A stretch of DNA of 64,000 nucleotides from CALODL01 sp942492115 (GCA_942492115.1 CALODL010000024.1:124001-188000), one strand, 5' to 3'. Counted from the stretch's first letter, positions 8,825 through 17,400 are shown. Numbers and translations are program-made. The notes: a model not told the origin generated them from the letters alone.

Positions 8825-9565
8825 ATGGCATCGTCCACACGACACCCTTGCAGCCGACGCTGGATCATCCAATTGATCTGTTTGGCTTATGCCAGCCATG
8901 CGGGCTGTATGGAACACCATGTCCTGCACGATATCCCCGATCCATTTGCCATCCATTCACCGGCGCGGGTCGCCCCCGCGCCGGTGCCTGCAAAACCAGT
9001 GATCCTCGAGCGCGCGCCTGAACCCGACCGAGTCGTCACCGTGGTCGTCGACGCAGGTCACGGCGGAAGGGATCCGGGCGCCCAGGCCCATGGCCTGACG
9101 GAAAAAGAGGTCAATCTCAGTATCTCGATGCGTCTGGCGCAGATCCTGCGAGCCCGAGGCGTGACCGTGACCACGACGCGTGACACCGATGTGTTCATCC
9201 CACTGGATGACCGCGCCGCTATGGCCGATCGCGTGTCGGCCGATGTGCTGGTGTCTATTCACGCCGACGCTGCCGAACGTCTCGAGGCATCCGGCACGAC
9301 GGTGTTCATTTCGCGTCAAGCATCGGCTGAGAGCCGGGATCTTGCCGAACGAATCAATGCGGCTTTCGTAGAAAGCGGCATCGAAAGCCGCGGGGTCAGA
9401 ACGGCCGGCTTCAGAGTCCTGGTGGCTCATTCCAAACCAGCCGTCTTGGTCGAGTGTGGCTTCCTGACCAACGAGTATGATGCGTCGCGCCTCGCGCGGG
9501 CAGACTACCGCCAGCGGTTGGCGCAGCTGATCGCCGATGCCGTAACGGATCACTTCGGAGTGTGA
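8825..9565 (+). CDS. N-acetylmuramoyl-L-alanine amidase (AmiC/Amidase_3), probable lipoprotein
   Basis: 246 residues. The N-terminus carries a probable lipobox (SHAGC, Cys28), then a Pro-rich linker and a full Amidase_3 domain from about residue 70. The zinc site is visible: His79 in DAGHGG, Glu93/95 in TEKE, His146 in SIHADA, and the late catalytic Glu in VECGFLTN. The enzyme cleaves the amide bond between MurNAc and L-Ala in peptidoglycan, for cell separation or recycling. The presence of this gene implies a peptidoglycan wall. It converges with the CAP-domain gene. Confidence 0.93.
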   Translation: MASSTRHPCSRRWIIQLICLAYASHAGCMEHHVLHDIPDPFAIHSPARVAPAPVPAKPVILERAPEPDRVVTVVVDAGHGGRDPGAQAHGLTEKEVNLSISMRLAQILRARGVTVTTTRDTDVFIPLDDRAAMADRVSADVLVSIHADAAERLEASGTTVFISRQASAESRDLAERINAAFVESGIESRGVRTAGFRVLVAHSKPAVLVECGFLTNEYDASRLARADYRQRLAQLIADAVTDHFGV

Positions 9566-9611
9566 ACGAGCGGGCTCCCGCCGGGCAGATCAAGGTTGCT
9601 GCGACCTGGAT

Positions 9612-10433
9612 TCAATTCCCGAATACGGTTGTCCACAGCCTGCTCGAGTGGTAACCGATCCCGATCTTCGTATAGTTGGATCGCATGATGTTTGCACAGT
9701 GGCCGTCGCTGTTCATCCACGAATCGACGACCTGCGCAGGCGTCGCCTGGCCCCACGCAATGTTCTCACCCCATCCGCCCGAATAACCGGCCTTAGTCAG
9801 TCGCTGGCCCGGCCCTTCTCCATCGGGATTGGTATGACTGAAAAAATCACGGTCGAACATGTCCAGTGAATGTTTGCGGGCAGCACAACGCAAAGCTGAT
9901 TCGGCAGTTAACTCACCGGCCGGAGAAAAATCACCCTGGTCGCCACATGATGCGCCAGCCGCCCGTCGCTGGTTGAGCAGCACCAGAACCTCTGCTTCAA
10001 ATTCCATTTCGGCAGTCGACCACGACGCCACCGCCGAACAATACGCCGTGTCGGGTACGTCCATGGCGACGGTCGCCGTGTCATCCATCATCGTTTCTTC
10101 AGGTATCTCATCTTCAGTCGCCATGTCGTCGGGCGGCATCACCATGTCGTCGTCCATCATGTCATCCATGTTCAGCGGCGTGCCATCATCAAGCATGTCC
10201 GTCGGCATTTCATCAGTGTCCATCATGTCCAGGTCATCTGACATCATGTCATCCGGCGGCATCACCGTGTCTTCGCCCGACATCATGTCATCCGGCATGA
10301 AGTCGATGACTGCAGTCGTACCGCTGTCGCCGCCATCGTCCCGGAAAGGCGCACCGACATCACTCCCACACCCCGAGATCAACAACAGGACTGCCATCCC
10401 GCCGCGCGTGCCACTGAACTGATTGAATTGCAT
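9612..10433 (-). CDS. CAP/SCP-domain lipoprotein with a Met-Asp-rich linker
   Basis: About 273 residues from an ATG at 10433; a TTG six codons upstream is possible but lacks a binding site. The lipobox LLLISGC is followed by some 100 residues of low-complexity linker built from DDMM, PPDDM and MDDTM units, then a bacterial CAP domain: VLVLLNQRRAAGASCG, SALRCAARKHSLDMFDRDFFSHTNPDG, GENIAWG and SDGHCANIM. The two active-site His and the Glu expected for the YkwD-like CAP cavity are present. CAP proteins occur outside the cell; biochemical roles are poorly known. The acidic Met-rich linker is unusual. Confidence 0.9.
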   Translation of the reverse strand: MQFNQFSGTRGGMAVLLLISGCGSDVGAPFRDDGGDSGTTAVIDFMPDDMMSGEDTVMPPDDMMSDDLDMMDTDEMPTDMLDDGTPLNMDDMMDDDMVMPPDDMATEDEIPEETMMDDTATVAMDVPDTAYCSAVASWSTAEMEFEAEVLVLLNQRRAAGASCGDQGDFSPAGELTAESALRCAARKHSLDMFDRDFFSHTNPDGEGPGQRLTKAGYSGGWGENIAWGQATPAQVVDSWMNSDGHCANIMRSNYTKIGIGYHSSRLWTTVFGN

Positions 10434-10620
10434 GCCAGCCCCCTGTTGCAAGAAAGCATATCCAACAAGCAGAAGAACAAATAACAGGGGTTACGACAAA
10501 CAGTTAAGGAAGAATCATGTTATCGGAGTCGCAGGCTCGACGCAGATGGCCAAGCCCCCCGACCAGATTGTGCAGACGGGTCGGCAATAAGAGGTCGCTG
10601 TGGATCCGCCCGACGCCGGG

Positions 10621-12704
10621 TTATTCGCCTGCCGAATCATCTTGCCCAAGACAATAGCGTTTGAACCATGCCACGTCCCAAAGCATCTTGGCCTTGCGGT
10701 GCTTGTAGGTCGTCAGTCCGTGGCCCTCTCCGGGATAGATGACCAGCTCGGCGGGCACGTCCAGGTAGTGTTTGAGGCTGCGGTACAATGCCCGCGCATG
10801 TGCCGCGGGAACGCGGGCATCGTGCTCACCAACGTGTATGAGTGTCGGGGTCTTGACTTTGTCGACACCATACACCGGTGAGCCGTGCAGGTACGCTTGA
10901 GGATCTTTCCAAGGTAAAGATTGCATATAGTTGATGACGTGGCCGGGCGTATCCTCGATGGCCCACTGCATGGTCTGATCGAACACACCGGCGCCACTGC
11001 TGGCCGCCTTGAACATGTCGGTCTTGGTGATCAGGCAATTGGTCAGGAACCCACCGTTACTCCAACCCATGACCGCCATGCGCTCGGGATCGGCGATGCC
11101 GGCCTCGATCATGGCGTGAACCCCCTTGAGAATATCTTCGACTTCGATGTCATTCTCCCGACCGATCAGCTCGACCATGAACTTGTCGCCATAGCCGGTG
11201 GAGCCACGGTAATTCGGGCTGAGCAGAGCATAGCCTTGCGCGGGCATCAGCGCCCGGCCGTAAATCCAGAAGCGGAAATAGAACTGGGTGGCGGATGTCG
11301 GGCCGCCGTGAAGCTCAACGACCAACGGCAACCGTTGTCCCGGCTGGTAGTCCGGGGGCAGTTCGAGAATACCCTCCACCGTGTCACCATTGGCCCCCGT
11401 CCACGATACGATCTGCATCTGAGGAATCTTCCACGTGTCGACCTGCGGATTGACGCGCGTCAGACGGTAATAGCCCTCAACGAAGTCACCACGATGGCCG
11501 ACTTCGACACGGAACAGGTCCGGTGGCTGTGTTGGGTCTGCGGCGATGACTATCAGCTCGCCACCTTGCGCCATGGCGTAGTCGGACACCACCACGTCTC
11601 CCGGAGTCAGTGCCGCCCAGCCCTCGTGTTGACCATCACGCACGGTCGCACGATAGACTCGCGCACGTGCGTGGTGCTCGCCGATGAAGCAGAGATCACG
11701 GGCAGCCGCATCCCCGCGGCCCCACTGCATGGTCCCGCCCACGACCGTCACATCGCCTTTGGGGCGGTCCAACTCAGCCAGAGCAACGGCCTCATCAGTC
11801 ACCTCGATGGTGTACACACGTGTGGGATAGCCGTCGAACGAGATGGTAAATGCGACCGCTTCGCTGTCCCCCGACCACTGCAGGCCGTCGATCCAACCGA
11901 AGGGTGACGCGTGCCGCACACGCCAACCGTCCGGCGTACCGCAACGCGTCGCGTTACTGTCAACATCGTATATGTCGATCCGCGAGGCGCCTTCGTGAAA
12001 TATCAACTCCTCATCAGGTGTCGTGAGCAACGCCACGCGCTGCCCGTTCGGCGCCACGCTCAGTGCACGTATCACCCGACCGTCCGCAAGCAGCTTGCGC
12101 GCCCGCCAGGTATGGAGATCCAGCCGCCAGAGTTCCGACACGCTCATTACGCCGTGACCGTACTTCAGGGACTTGTATTCCTCACGCAATGACTTCCATG
12201 CGTCATCGATGTGTTCGGTCGACACGAGATAGAAAATGGAGCGACCGTCGGCGGACAATTCGAAGCCATCGACGCCACCAGCAACTCGCGTCACGGGCAT
12301 CAAGTCGGTCCCATCCGAACGCATGCGCCACACCTGGGTGCTGCCGTCGAAGGGTGGGTGGTCCTCACCGCTGCGTTTCCGCTGCGTGGTGAAGTAGACG
12401 AACATCCCGTCAGGACTCCATTGCGGCGCCCCTTCTGCTGCCGGGTCAAACGTCAGACGCTGGGAGATCAAACCATCTGTTGAAACAACCCACAGATCGT
12501 TGTTGCGGGCGTCACGCTCGGGTTCCCATCGCGACTCGACATAGGCTACGTGGCCACCGTCAGGCGACACACGACAACTCGATATGTTGGCAATCGTGAA
12601 GTAGTCCTCGACAGTCAGGTCGTGGTCGCGATCGGCGCGCGAGCACGCACGACGGTGGGAGTACAACCGCTCAACAATACGAGCAACGAAAAGACATAGC
12701 GCAT
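10621..12704 (-). CDS. S9-family (prolyl oligopeptidase-like) peptidase, apparent frameshift after the signal peptide
   Basis: A beta-propeller of PD40/WD40-like blades (for example VSPDGGHVAYV, WSPDGMFVYF, LSADGRSIFY) precedes a C-terminal S9 hydrolase domain with LVVELHGGP, GWSNGG (nucleophile Ser codon 11059-11061), VGEHDARVP (Asp) and GEGHGL (His). The peptidase frame has no good start. A different frame, offset by one base, begins at ATG 12704 with a strong CAGGGGAG box (12712-12719, 7-nt spacing) and encodes a perfect lipoprotein signal, MRYVFSLLVLLSGC, but stops at 12615. The two frames meet around a CGCGCG run near 12635-12645. One missing base or two extra bases there would join them into a lipoprotein of about 695 residues. 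A sequencing error or a real slippage mutation are both possible. Confidence 0.85.
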
Positions 12705-12895
12705 GATCGAACTCCCCTGATGATGGGTGACAAGAAAGGACCATTGTCTTGATTGCTGCACAACCAGGCAAGTACGGCGATCTTGCAAGAAACCTTTGCG
12801 CTTTCTCGCAGTTGACCGTCTCTATGTATGGGCGTGGCCGCCTGCGGCGTCGGCATGACGGCCAGGTCTACTGACTTCTCATCGAGGACCTCGAC

Positions 12896-13165
12896 GTGGA
12901 CACGAAAATCCCTCTAGGAAACGTCGTCGTAACGCCCCGCGTTCAAGAGATCGTTGCCCCTGAAGACATCATGCACGCCATCGAACGTCATGCCGCAGGC
13001 GACTGGGGGGCGGTCAGCTCCACGGACCGCACCGCCAACAACCGAGCCATCGAAGACCGCACCCGTGTGCTCTCTGTCTACGTCACCGCGCAGGGGGTCC
13101 AGTTCTGGGTCATTACGGAGTCGGACCGCTCGGTCACGACGGTCCTGTTGCCCGAGGACTACTGA
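12896..13165 (+). CDS. Conserved small protein of the 'GDWG...TEADRSxTTxLLPExY' family
   Basis: 89 residues from a GTG with GAGGA (12884-12888) 7 nt upstream. I recognise the family by its pattern: LGNVVVTP at the start, a helix ending in RHAAGDWG, RTRVLSVY, and a C-terminal WVITESDRSVTTVLLPEDY. It is widespread in Gram-negative genomes and plasmids and is often mislabelled as a type I restriction subunit, but no function is known to me. No other restriction genes are near. It stands alone on this strand. Confidence 0.8.
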   Translation: MDTKIPLGNVVVTPRVQEIVAPEDIMHAIERHAAGDWGAVSSTDRTANNRAIEDRTRVLSVYVTAQGVQFWVITESDRSVTTVLLPEDY

Positions 13166-13268
13166 ACCGGAAGCCCGACCCGCACTGCACCGCCCGCAGC
13201 GCCATCCCGCCGCTCCAGCCGCCCCGCACGAATCATATGTGCTTTATTGTCAGATAGTTAGGGAATAG

Positions 13269-13296
13269 TTGCACAATGATATAAATATGATATCAT
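13269..13296 (+). promoter_or_regulatory. AT-rich promoter with embedded palindrome, upstream of the SPFH gene
   Basis: TTGCAC at 13269-13274 and TATCAT at 13291-13296 are separated by 16 bp. The -10 overlaps the perfect palindrome ATGATATCAT (13287-13296), and ATGATAT occurs again a few bases upstream, making a candidate operator. The AT-rich stretch stands out from its GC-rich surroundings. AGGAG (13306-13310) then precedes the ATG at 13319. The ribbon-helix-helix protein encoded downstream is a natural candidate to bind here (inference). Confidence 0.5.
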
Positions 13297-13318
13297 TTGC
13301 ATATCAGGAGACCCAACT

Positions 13319-14203
13319 ATGAAACATTCCAAGGAATTCGTCGTCACGAGGCTCAATGGATGGTTGATCGCCATACTCGAAGCCGTGGTGCTTCCAGGAA
13401 TCGGCGCATGGCTGATCTATCACGTCGCGCAGCGCGGTGGAGAGCCGCCGTTGTGGTTCTTCCTCACGCTGATACCCCTGGTCATCTTCTGGATCTTCAT
13501 GATGTGTGGCTTCTTCAAGCTCGAGCCGAACGTTGCGGCCGTTCTGCTGCTCTTCGGCCGGTACAAGGGCACCGTCCGCGAATGCGGGTTCTATTGGGCT
13601 AATCCGTTGTTGAGCAAGAAGAAGGTGTCGTTGAGGGCGCATAACTTCAATGGTGAGAAACTCAAGGTCAATGATCAGATGGGTAACCCCATCGAAATCG
13701 CCGCGGTGGTGGTGTGGCGGGTCCTGGATACTGCCGAGGCGGTGTTCGACGTCGAGGACTACCGTGAGTACGTCGAGGTCCAGAGCGAATCAGCTCTGCG
13801 CCAGTTGGCCAGCCATTACCCCTATGACACGATCGATGGAGGCAAGGTGTCGCTGCGCGGCAGCATAGATGAAGTCTCGAATGACCTGCAAACTCAGCTG
13901 GGCGAACGGCTGAACAAAGCGGGCGTGGAAGTCATCGAAGCCCGGCTCAGTCACCTGGCCTACGCCCCGGAGATCGCTGAAGCCATGCTCAAGCGTCAAC
14001 AGGCCACGGCTATCGTGGCCGCCCGACGTACCCTCGTCGACGGTGCCGTCGGCATGGTCGAGATCGCACTGCAGCGCCTCAAGGACCACGGTACGCTGGA
14101 GCTGGATGAGGAACGCAAAGCCGTCATGGTAAGTAACCTGCTGGTCGTGCTGTGTGGTGATCACGCTGCCCAACCGGTGGTCAACGCAGGCTCACTCTAC
14201 TAA
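13319..14203 (+). CDS. SPFH/Band 7 domain membrane protein
   Basis: 294 residues. Two hydrophobic segments (about 13-35 and 45-64) precede an SPFH domain: EPNVAAVLLLFGRYKGTV, FYWANPLL, NPIEIAAVVVWRV, AEAVFDVEDYREYVEVQSESALRQLASHYPYD, and the helical AEAMLKRQQATAIVAARRTLVDGAVGM region. SPFH proteins (stomatin, flotillin, HflK-like) oligomerise in membrane microdomains. The gene directly downstream encodes an Arc-like DNA-binding protein only 17 nt away, so they are probably one transcript. Confidence 0.92.
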   Translation: MKHSKEFVVTRLNGWLIAILEAVVLPGIGAWLIYHVAQRGGEPPLWFFLTLIPLVIFWIFMMCGFFKLEPNVAAVLLLFGRYKGTVRECGFYWANPLLSKKKVSLRAHNFNGEKLKVNDQMGNPIEIAAVVVWRVLDTAEAVFDVEDYREYVEVQSESALRQLASHYPYDTIDGGKVSLRGSIDEVSNDLQTQLGERLNKAGVEVIEARLSHLAYAPEIAEAMLKRQQATAIVAARRTLVDGAVGMVEIALQRLKDHGTLELDEERKAVMVSNLLVVLCGDHAAQPVVNAGSLY

Positions 14204-14220
14204 GGCGGCTTGGTCACGTC

Positions 14221-14403
14221 ATGGCGGCACGGAAGTCCTTTTTGCTGCGTCTCCCTCCGGACTTGTGGGAGGAAGTCAATCGCTGGGCGCAGGATGAGCT
14301 GCGCAGTGTGAACAGTCAAATCGAGTACATTCTCAGACAGGCCGTGCGCAAGCGACGGGGCGAGAAAGACGATCCGCAGACGGCTGATGATGCCGAGCGT
14401 TAG
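14221..14403 (+). CDS. Arc-type ribbon-helix-helix DNA-binding protein
   Basis: 60 residues. The pattern KSFLLRLPPDLWEEVNRWAQ, then SVNSQIEYILRQAV, is a ribbon-helix-helix (MetJ/Arc) fold: one strand with alternating residues that read the major groove, followed by two helices. The tail is basic, then acidic. It is the second gene after the SPFH protein. This pairing recurs in other bacteria from general knowledge, but the logic linking a membrane scaffold and a repressor is unknown. It may autoregulate through the palindrome at 13287-13296. Confidence 0.88.
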   Translation: MAARKSFLLRLPPDLWEEVNRWAQDELRSVNSQIEYILRQAVRKRRGEKDDPQTADDAER

Positions 14404-14405
14404 GC

Positions 14406-14444
14406 GACGAGCTCGGGGCGGGCGGTCTACCCGCCCCGCTCGTC
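14406..14444. terminator. Strong hairpin between convergent genes, possible bidirectional terminator
   Basis: GACGAGC..GGGGCGGG is followed, after a short loop, by CCCGCCCC and GCTCGTC, a stem of about 15 bp. It sits exactly between the stop of the ribbon-helix-helix gene and the end of the convergent lipocalin gene. There is no clear U-tract on either side, so termination is inferred from position and stem strength. Confidence 0.6.
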
Positions 14445-14456
14445 AAGAAGAACACG

Positions 14457-14981
14457 TCACCCATCCTGCTCAGTCGTACGCAAGCGCTCCAGATCGAATC
14501 CGCGCTCCTCGAGACGCCCCAGGATCTCATCGAAAAGCATGTCATCCATTGTGGGCGTGCGGCTCAGGATCCACAGGAAGTTGCGTTGTGGCTCGGACAC
14601 CACGGCGTAGCCGTAGTTGTTCTCGTCGCCCAACTCGATGATCCAATAGTCGCCGTCGAACACGAAGAACCGCACCTTGAGCTTGGCATTGTTGCTACCG
14701 TTCACGACGCGCGCAACGCCTTCGGCGACCTGCGCAGGGCCATCGAGTGATCCCGTGTAACATGTATTGAGTACAGCAATCGTGCCGTTATCGTTCAGAG
14801 AATAGTCCGCTGTCGTGCCCGTACAATTGCGCTGAAAACTGTTTGGGTAACTGGCGATCTCATACCATTTCCCCAAGTACCGATCCACCTCGACCTCCTC
14901 AACAACCGCTAGCGGCAACGGCTCGGGTCCGCAACCGGCTACACAACCCAATGCAAGGACGGTCAATAATACTCTACGCAT
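14457..14981 (-). CDS. blc: Bacterial lipocalin (Blc-like) lipoprotein
   Basis: 174 residues. A lipoprotein signal ends in CVAGC. The lipocalin signature is intact: DRYLGKWYEIASYPNSFQRNC (GxW motif), then TTADYSLNDNG, FFVFDGDYWIIEL, YGYAVVSEPQRNFLWILSR (third structurally conserved region) and a C-terminal helix. Blc proteins are outer-membrane lipoproteins that bind fatty acids or lysophospholipids and are linked to membrane stress. Its ATG overlaps the end of the SRPBCC gene by 8 nt. It is the last gene of the sigma factor-SRPBCC-lipocalin operon. Confidence 0.94.
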   Translation of the reverse strand: MRRVLLTVLALGCVAGCGPEPLPLAVVEEVEVDRYLGKWYEIASYPNSFQRNCTGTTADYSLNDNGTIAVLNTCYTGSLDGPAQVAEGVARVVNGSNNAKLKVRFFVFDGDYWIIELGDENNYGYAVVSEPQRNFLWILSRTPTMDDMLFDEILGRLEERGFDLERLRTTEQDG

Positions 14982-15468
14982 GTGAATTCTCCGTCTGCCC
15001 CATGTTCATGTTTCGTTTCCTAAACTGCTGCACAATTTGCTGATGCCGGTACTTGAAAATGGCATCGAGATCACGGCGCACGAAGAGTCCGTTGAAGACT
15101 GGCTCTAGAAGCCAGCCCGGCACGGCGTAGTCGACCTGATCAATAATCACCGTGCCCCCATTGCTCGACTCAAAGGAATGCTCGTGAGACCATCGACGGT
15201 ACGGACCGCGACGCTGTTCATCGACGAAGCGCTGTGGTGGCTCCCACACCGTAATCTCAGACGCCCAACGGATAGGCACACCTCGGATCCTCAAGCGGTA
15301 GTCGATCAGCGTCCCGCGCGCCATGGCAATGGGTTTCGGGGTCAGGATTTCGAACTCCAACCATGGGGGGGTGATCCTGTCGAGGTTGTGCGCATCTGCG
15401 AAGAATTCAAAGACATCCTCGAGGTGCTGCTCAACGAATAACTCTGTCCTGAGTCGACGCGTCTTCAT
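14974..15468 (-). CDS. SRPBCC-family protein
   Basis: 164 residues from ATG 15468, whose ATGA overlaps the sigma-factor stop. The START/SRPBCC pattern is clear: an opening strand with FVEQHLEDVFEFFADAHNLDRITPPWL, then LIDYRLRIRGVPIRWASEITVW, an RWSHEHSFE strand, and a long C-terminal helix. It is close to the ligand-binding proteins of the CoxG/cyclase type found in photoresponsive operons. The ligand is unknown. It is translationally coupled on both sides. Confidence 0.9.
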   Translation of the reverse strand: MKTRRLRTELFVEQHLEDVFEFFADAHNLDRITPPWLEFEILTPKPIAMARGTLIDYRLRIRGVPIRWASEITVWEPPQRFVDEQRRGPYRRWSHEHSFESSNGGTVIIDQVDYAVPGWLLEPVFNGLFVRRDLDAIFKYRHQQIVQQFRKRNMNMGQTENSHA

Positions 15469-16217
15469 GGGCAACTCACACTACGGCGGCTACGCAATGC
15501 GTGACTCAACTTGCCCAACGCGGTCATCTGGATTTGCCTGACGCGTTCACGGCTCAGGGCAATCATTCGCCCAATTGATTCAAGGGTCTCCGGCGACTCG
15601 CCCCGCTGTCGCAACCAGCGACGTTCAACCACGAAACGCTCCTGAGGAGTCAACTCGGCCGCATTGCGTGCGAGCACGTCCTTCAATGATTCGACCTGAA
15701 GCTGTACGTCCAACTTACGATCGTGCAGGTGGATGACCTCCGCCCCCTTCTGCCGTTCCTTGAGGACGTTGATGCGCCGAGCGATTTGCTGGTTCTTCCT
15801 GGCCAGCATGAGATAAGCCCGCAATAGACTGCGGCACGCGTAGGTGCTGAAGGCGAATCCCCGCCACGGATCGTAGGTCACAACCGACTGCAGCAGAGTC
15901 CACAACCCCTCGCTGTGCACATCGTCCGCATCCACGCTCGGATCGATGCGCACCCGGCGGCGCATGTCGTAAATGAGCCCGAGGTGACGGTTCACCAGAT
16001 GGTCGACGATCAGCCGGCGGAGCCGCGTGTTGGCCTCGGTATGTTCACCCTCGTTCGCCGCCCAGGCACAGGCGTGAACCGACCTGAAAAGGATCAGTTC
16101 TTCTTTCTTGTCGATCCCGTCGGCGTGCCCGAGAAGCACTTCAGCCCTGGCGATCAGTTTCGCACGCCGACGGCGGGTGTTGATTTCGCTGTTTTCGATG
16201 TGTTTCAGACTGCTCAT
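15465..16217 (-). CDS. RNA polymerase sigma-70 family factor
   Basis: 250 residues. Region 2 is visible as LVNRHLGLIYDMRRR, DVHSEGLWTLLQSVVTYDPWRGFAFSTYACRSLLRAY, close to the RpoD/RpoH core-binding and -10 recognition motif. Region 4 is at the end: LTPQERFVVERRWL, ETLESIGRMIALSRERVRQIQMTALGKL, a helix-turn-helix for the -35. There is no clear region 1.1. It is the first gene of the operon with the SRPBCC and lipocalin genes and is divergent from the MerR-B12 regulator. A likely role is to direct transcription of a stress or light regulon (inference from neighbours). Confidence 0.93.
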   Translation of the reverse strand: MSSLKHIENSEINTRRRRAKLIARAEVLLGHADGIDKKEELILFRSVHACAWAANEGEHTEANTRLRRLIVDHLVNRHLGLIYDMRRRVRIDPSVDADDVHSEGLWTLLQSVVTYDPWRGFAFSTYACRSLLRAYLMLARKNQQIARRINVLKERQKGAEVIHLHDRKLDVQLQVESLKDVLARNAAELTPQERFVVERRWLRQRGESPETLESIGRMIALSRERVRQIQMTALGKLSHALRSRRSVSCP

Positions 16218-16233
16218 ATCGAGTCCTCATCAT

Positions 16234-16251
16234 AAAACGTTCAAAACGTTC
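16234..16251. repeat. Tandem AAAACGTTC repeat downstream of the sigma-factor promoter
   Basis: AAAACGTTC occurs twice without a gap (16234-16242, 16243-16251). It lies between the predicted -10 element and the start codon of the sigma-factor gene. Each copy contains the palindrome AACGTT. This is a candidate binding site for the divergent MerR-type regulator (inference). Confidence 0.45.
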
Positions 16252-16264
16252 ATCCTGTGGTCAA

Positions 16265-16293
16265 ATGATAGAGGACGGGGCTTCACGGGTCAA
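16265..16293 (-). promoter_or_regulatory. Sigma-70-type promoter of the sigma factor-SRPBCC-lipocalin operon
   Basis: Reading on the minus strand, TTGACC (16288-16293) and TATCAT (16265-16270) are spaced by exactly 17 bp. Transcription would start near 16258, leaving a leader of about 40 nt that holds the AAAACGTTC repeats and a GAGGA binding site (16224-16228). Confidence 0.6.
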
Positions 16294-16405
16294 CCCGAAA
16301 AACAGGTCCCCCGTGCCTCGGCCGGATATGATCATAACTAGCTGTCAATAATAAAGTTACATTAAACGACCTCGGACAATGACACTTGGTGGCTTCCCAG
16401 TCCGA

Positions 16406-16434
16406 TTGCTGGCTCATGATGGGTGGGCTACTAT
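16406..16434 (+). promoter_or_regulatory. Sigma-70-type promoter of the MerR-B12 regulator gene
   Basis: TTGCTG (16406-16411) and TACTAT (16429-16434) are spaced 17 bp apart. AGGA (16453-16456) lies 7 nt before the ATG at 16464, giving a leader of about 23 nt. Confidence 0.45.
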
Positions 16435-16463
16435 CAAACGGTCAATTCATTCAGGACGACATA

Positions 16464-17327
16464 ATGGAACAAACAGTCTCCCCCAAACAGGTCGCCTTGG
16501 CGATCGGCGTCAGCGAGGCATCCTTGAAACGCTGGTGCGACAAAGGCATCCTGCCCGTGACGCGGACTGCCGGCGGCCATAGACGCATCCCCATCCACGG
16601 CGTGCTCAGCTTCCTGCGTCAGACTGGACGCGAGCTGGTCAACCCGGAGGTCTTGTCCCTGCCTTCGAACACGAGCGGCGCGCGTTCGCCAATCGACCGC
16701 TCTCGAACCCTGCTGGCCGAAGCGCTGGCGGCCAGTGACGAATCACGGGTGCGGCGTATCGTGCTCAACCTCTTTCTGGCCAACCATACGGCCACCTCGA
16801 TATGCGACCAGGTCATCGCACCGGCCTTTGAGGACATCGGCGACCGGTGGTCACATGGAAGTCTCGAGGTGTACCGTGAACGGCGAGGCTGCGAGATCAT
16901 GTTGCGCGTGCTTCGGGAGCTCGACAGCGCGATCCCGCAGCCCGAATCCAGCGCCCCGCTCGCACTGGGAGGCACCCTCGAACAGGACATCTACGCTCTA
17001 CCTACGACCATGGTCGCGTTGGCCTTGAAGGAAATGCGCTGGCGGGCCGAGTGCGTCGGTAACAACGTCCCGGCCAAATCGCTATGCAGGGCCCTGCACG
17101 AGCGTCAACCGCGCATGCTGTGGCTCAGCGTATCCTTCATTCACGACCTCGCCGCGTTCGTTGCTGACGCCGAAACGATTTACACGACTGCACGAGAAGT
17201 GAATGCCGTGTTCATCGTCGGCGGCCGAGCGCTGGATGCCGAGACGCGCAAACAGATTCAATTCACTGCTCACTGCGATGACTTGGCGCAAATGCAGAGT
17301 TTCGCGGCAAGCATCGTGCAGTCATGA
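16464..17327 (+). CDS. CarH/LitR-like MerR regulator with a B12-binding-type domain lacking cobalamin ligands
   Basis: 287 residues. The N-terminus is a MerR helix-turn-helix (SPKQVALAIGVSEASLKRWCDKGIL, then TAGGHRRIP). A four-helix bundle and a Rossmann-like B12-binding domain follow. In CarH the bundle has W-x9-EH and the B12 domain DxHxxG. Here they read W129-x9-E139-R140 and D175-I-Y177-A-L-P, so both key histidines are replaced (Arg, Tyr). The protein is divergent from a sigma factor-SRPBCC-lipocalin operon, as in light-controlled loci. It likely represses that operon, perhaps without cobalamin. Confidence 0.88.
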   Translation: MEQTVSPKQVALAIGVSEASLKRWCDKGILPVTRTAGGHRRIPIHGVLSFLRQTGRELVNPEVLSLPSNTSGARSPIDRSRTLLAEALAASDESRVRRIVLNLFLANHTATSICDQVIAPAFEDIGDRWSHGSLEVYRERRGCEIMLRVLRELDSAIPQPESSAPLALGGTLEQDIYALPTTMVALALKEMRWRAECVGNNVPAKSLCRALHERQPRMLWLSVSFIHDLAAFVADAETIYTTAREVNAVFIVGGRALDAETRKQIQFTAHCDDLAQMQSFAASIVQS

Positions 17328-17400
17328 GGCAAGTCGAGGGTGTGCAGGTCGACGTGCATACACAGGCGTGTTGCAAGTACTTCGAGGCGTCCTGGTTCGA

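Noticed and set aside
12896..13165. Restriction enzyme subunit
   Set aside because: The family is often mislabelled like this, but the 89-residue protein has no such motif and no restriction partner genes are near.
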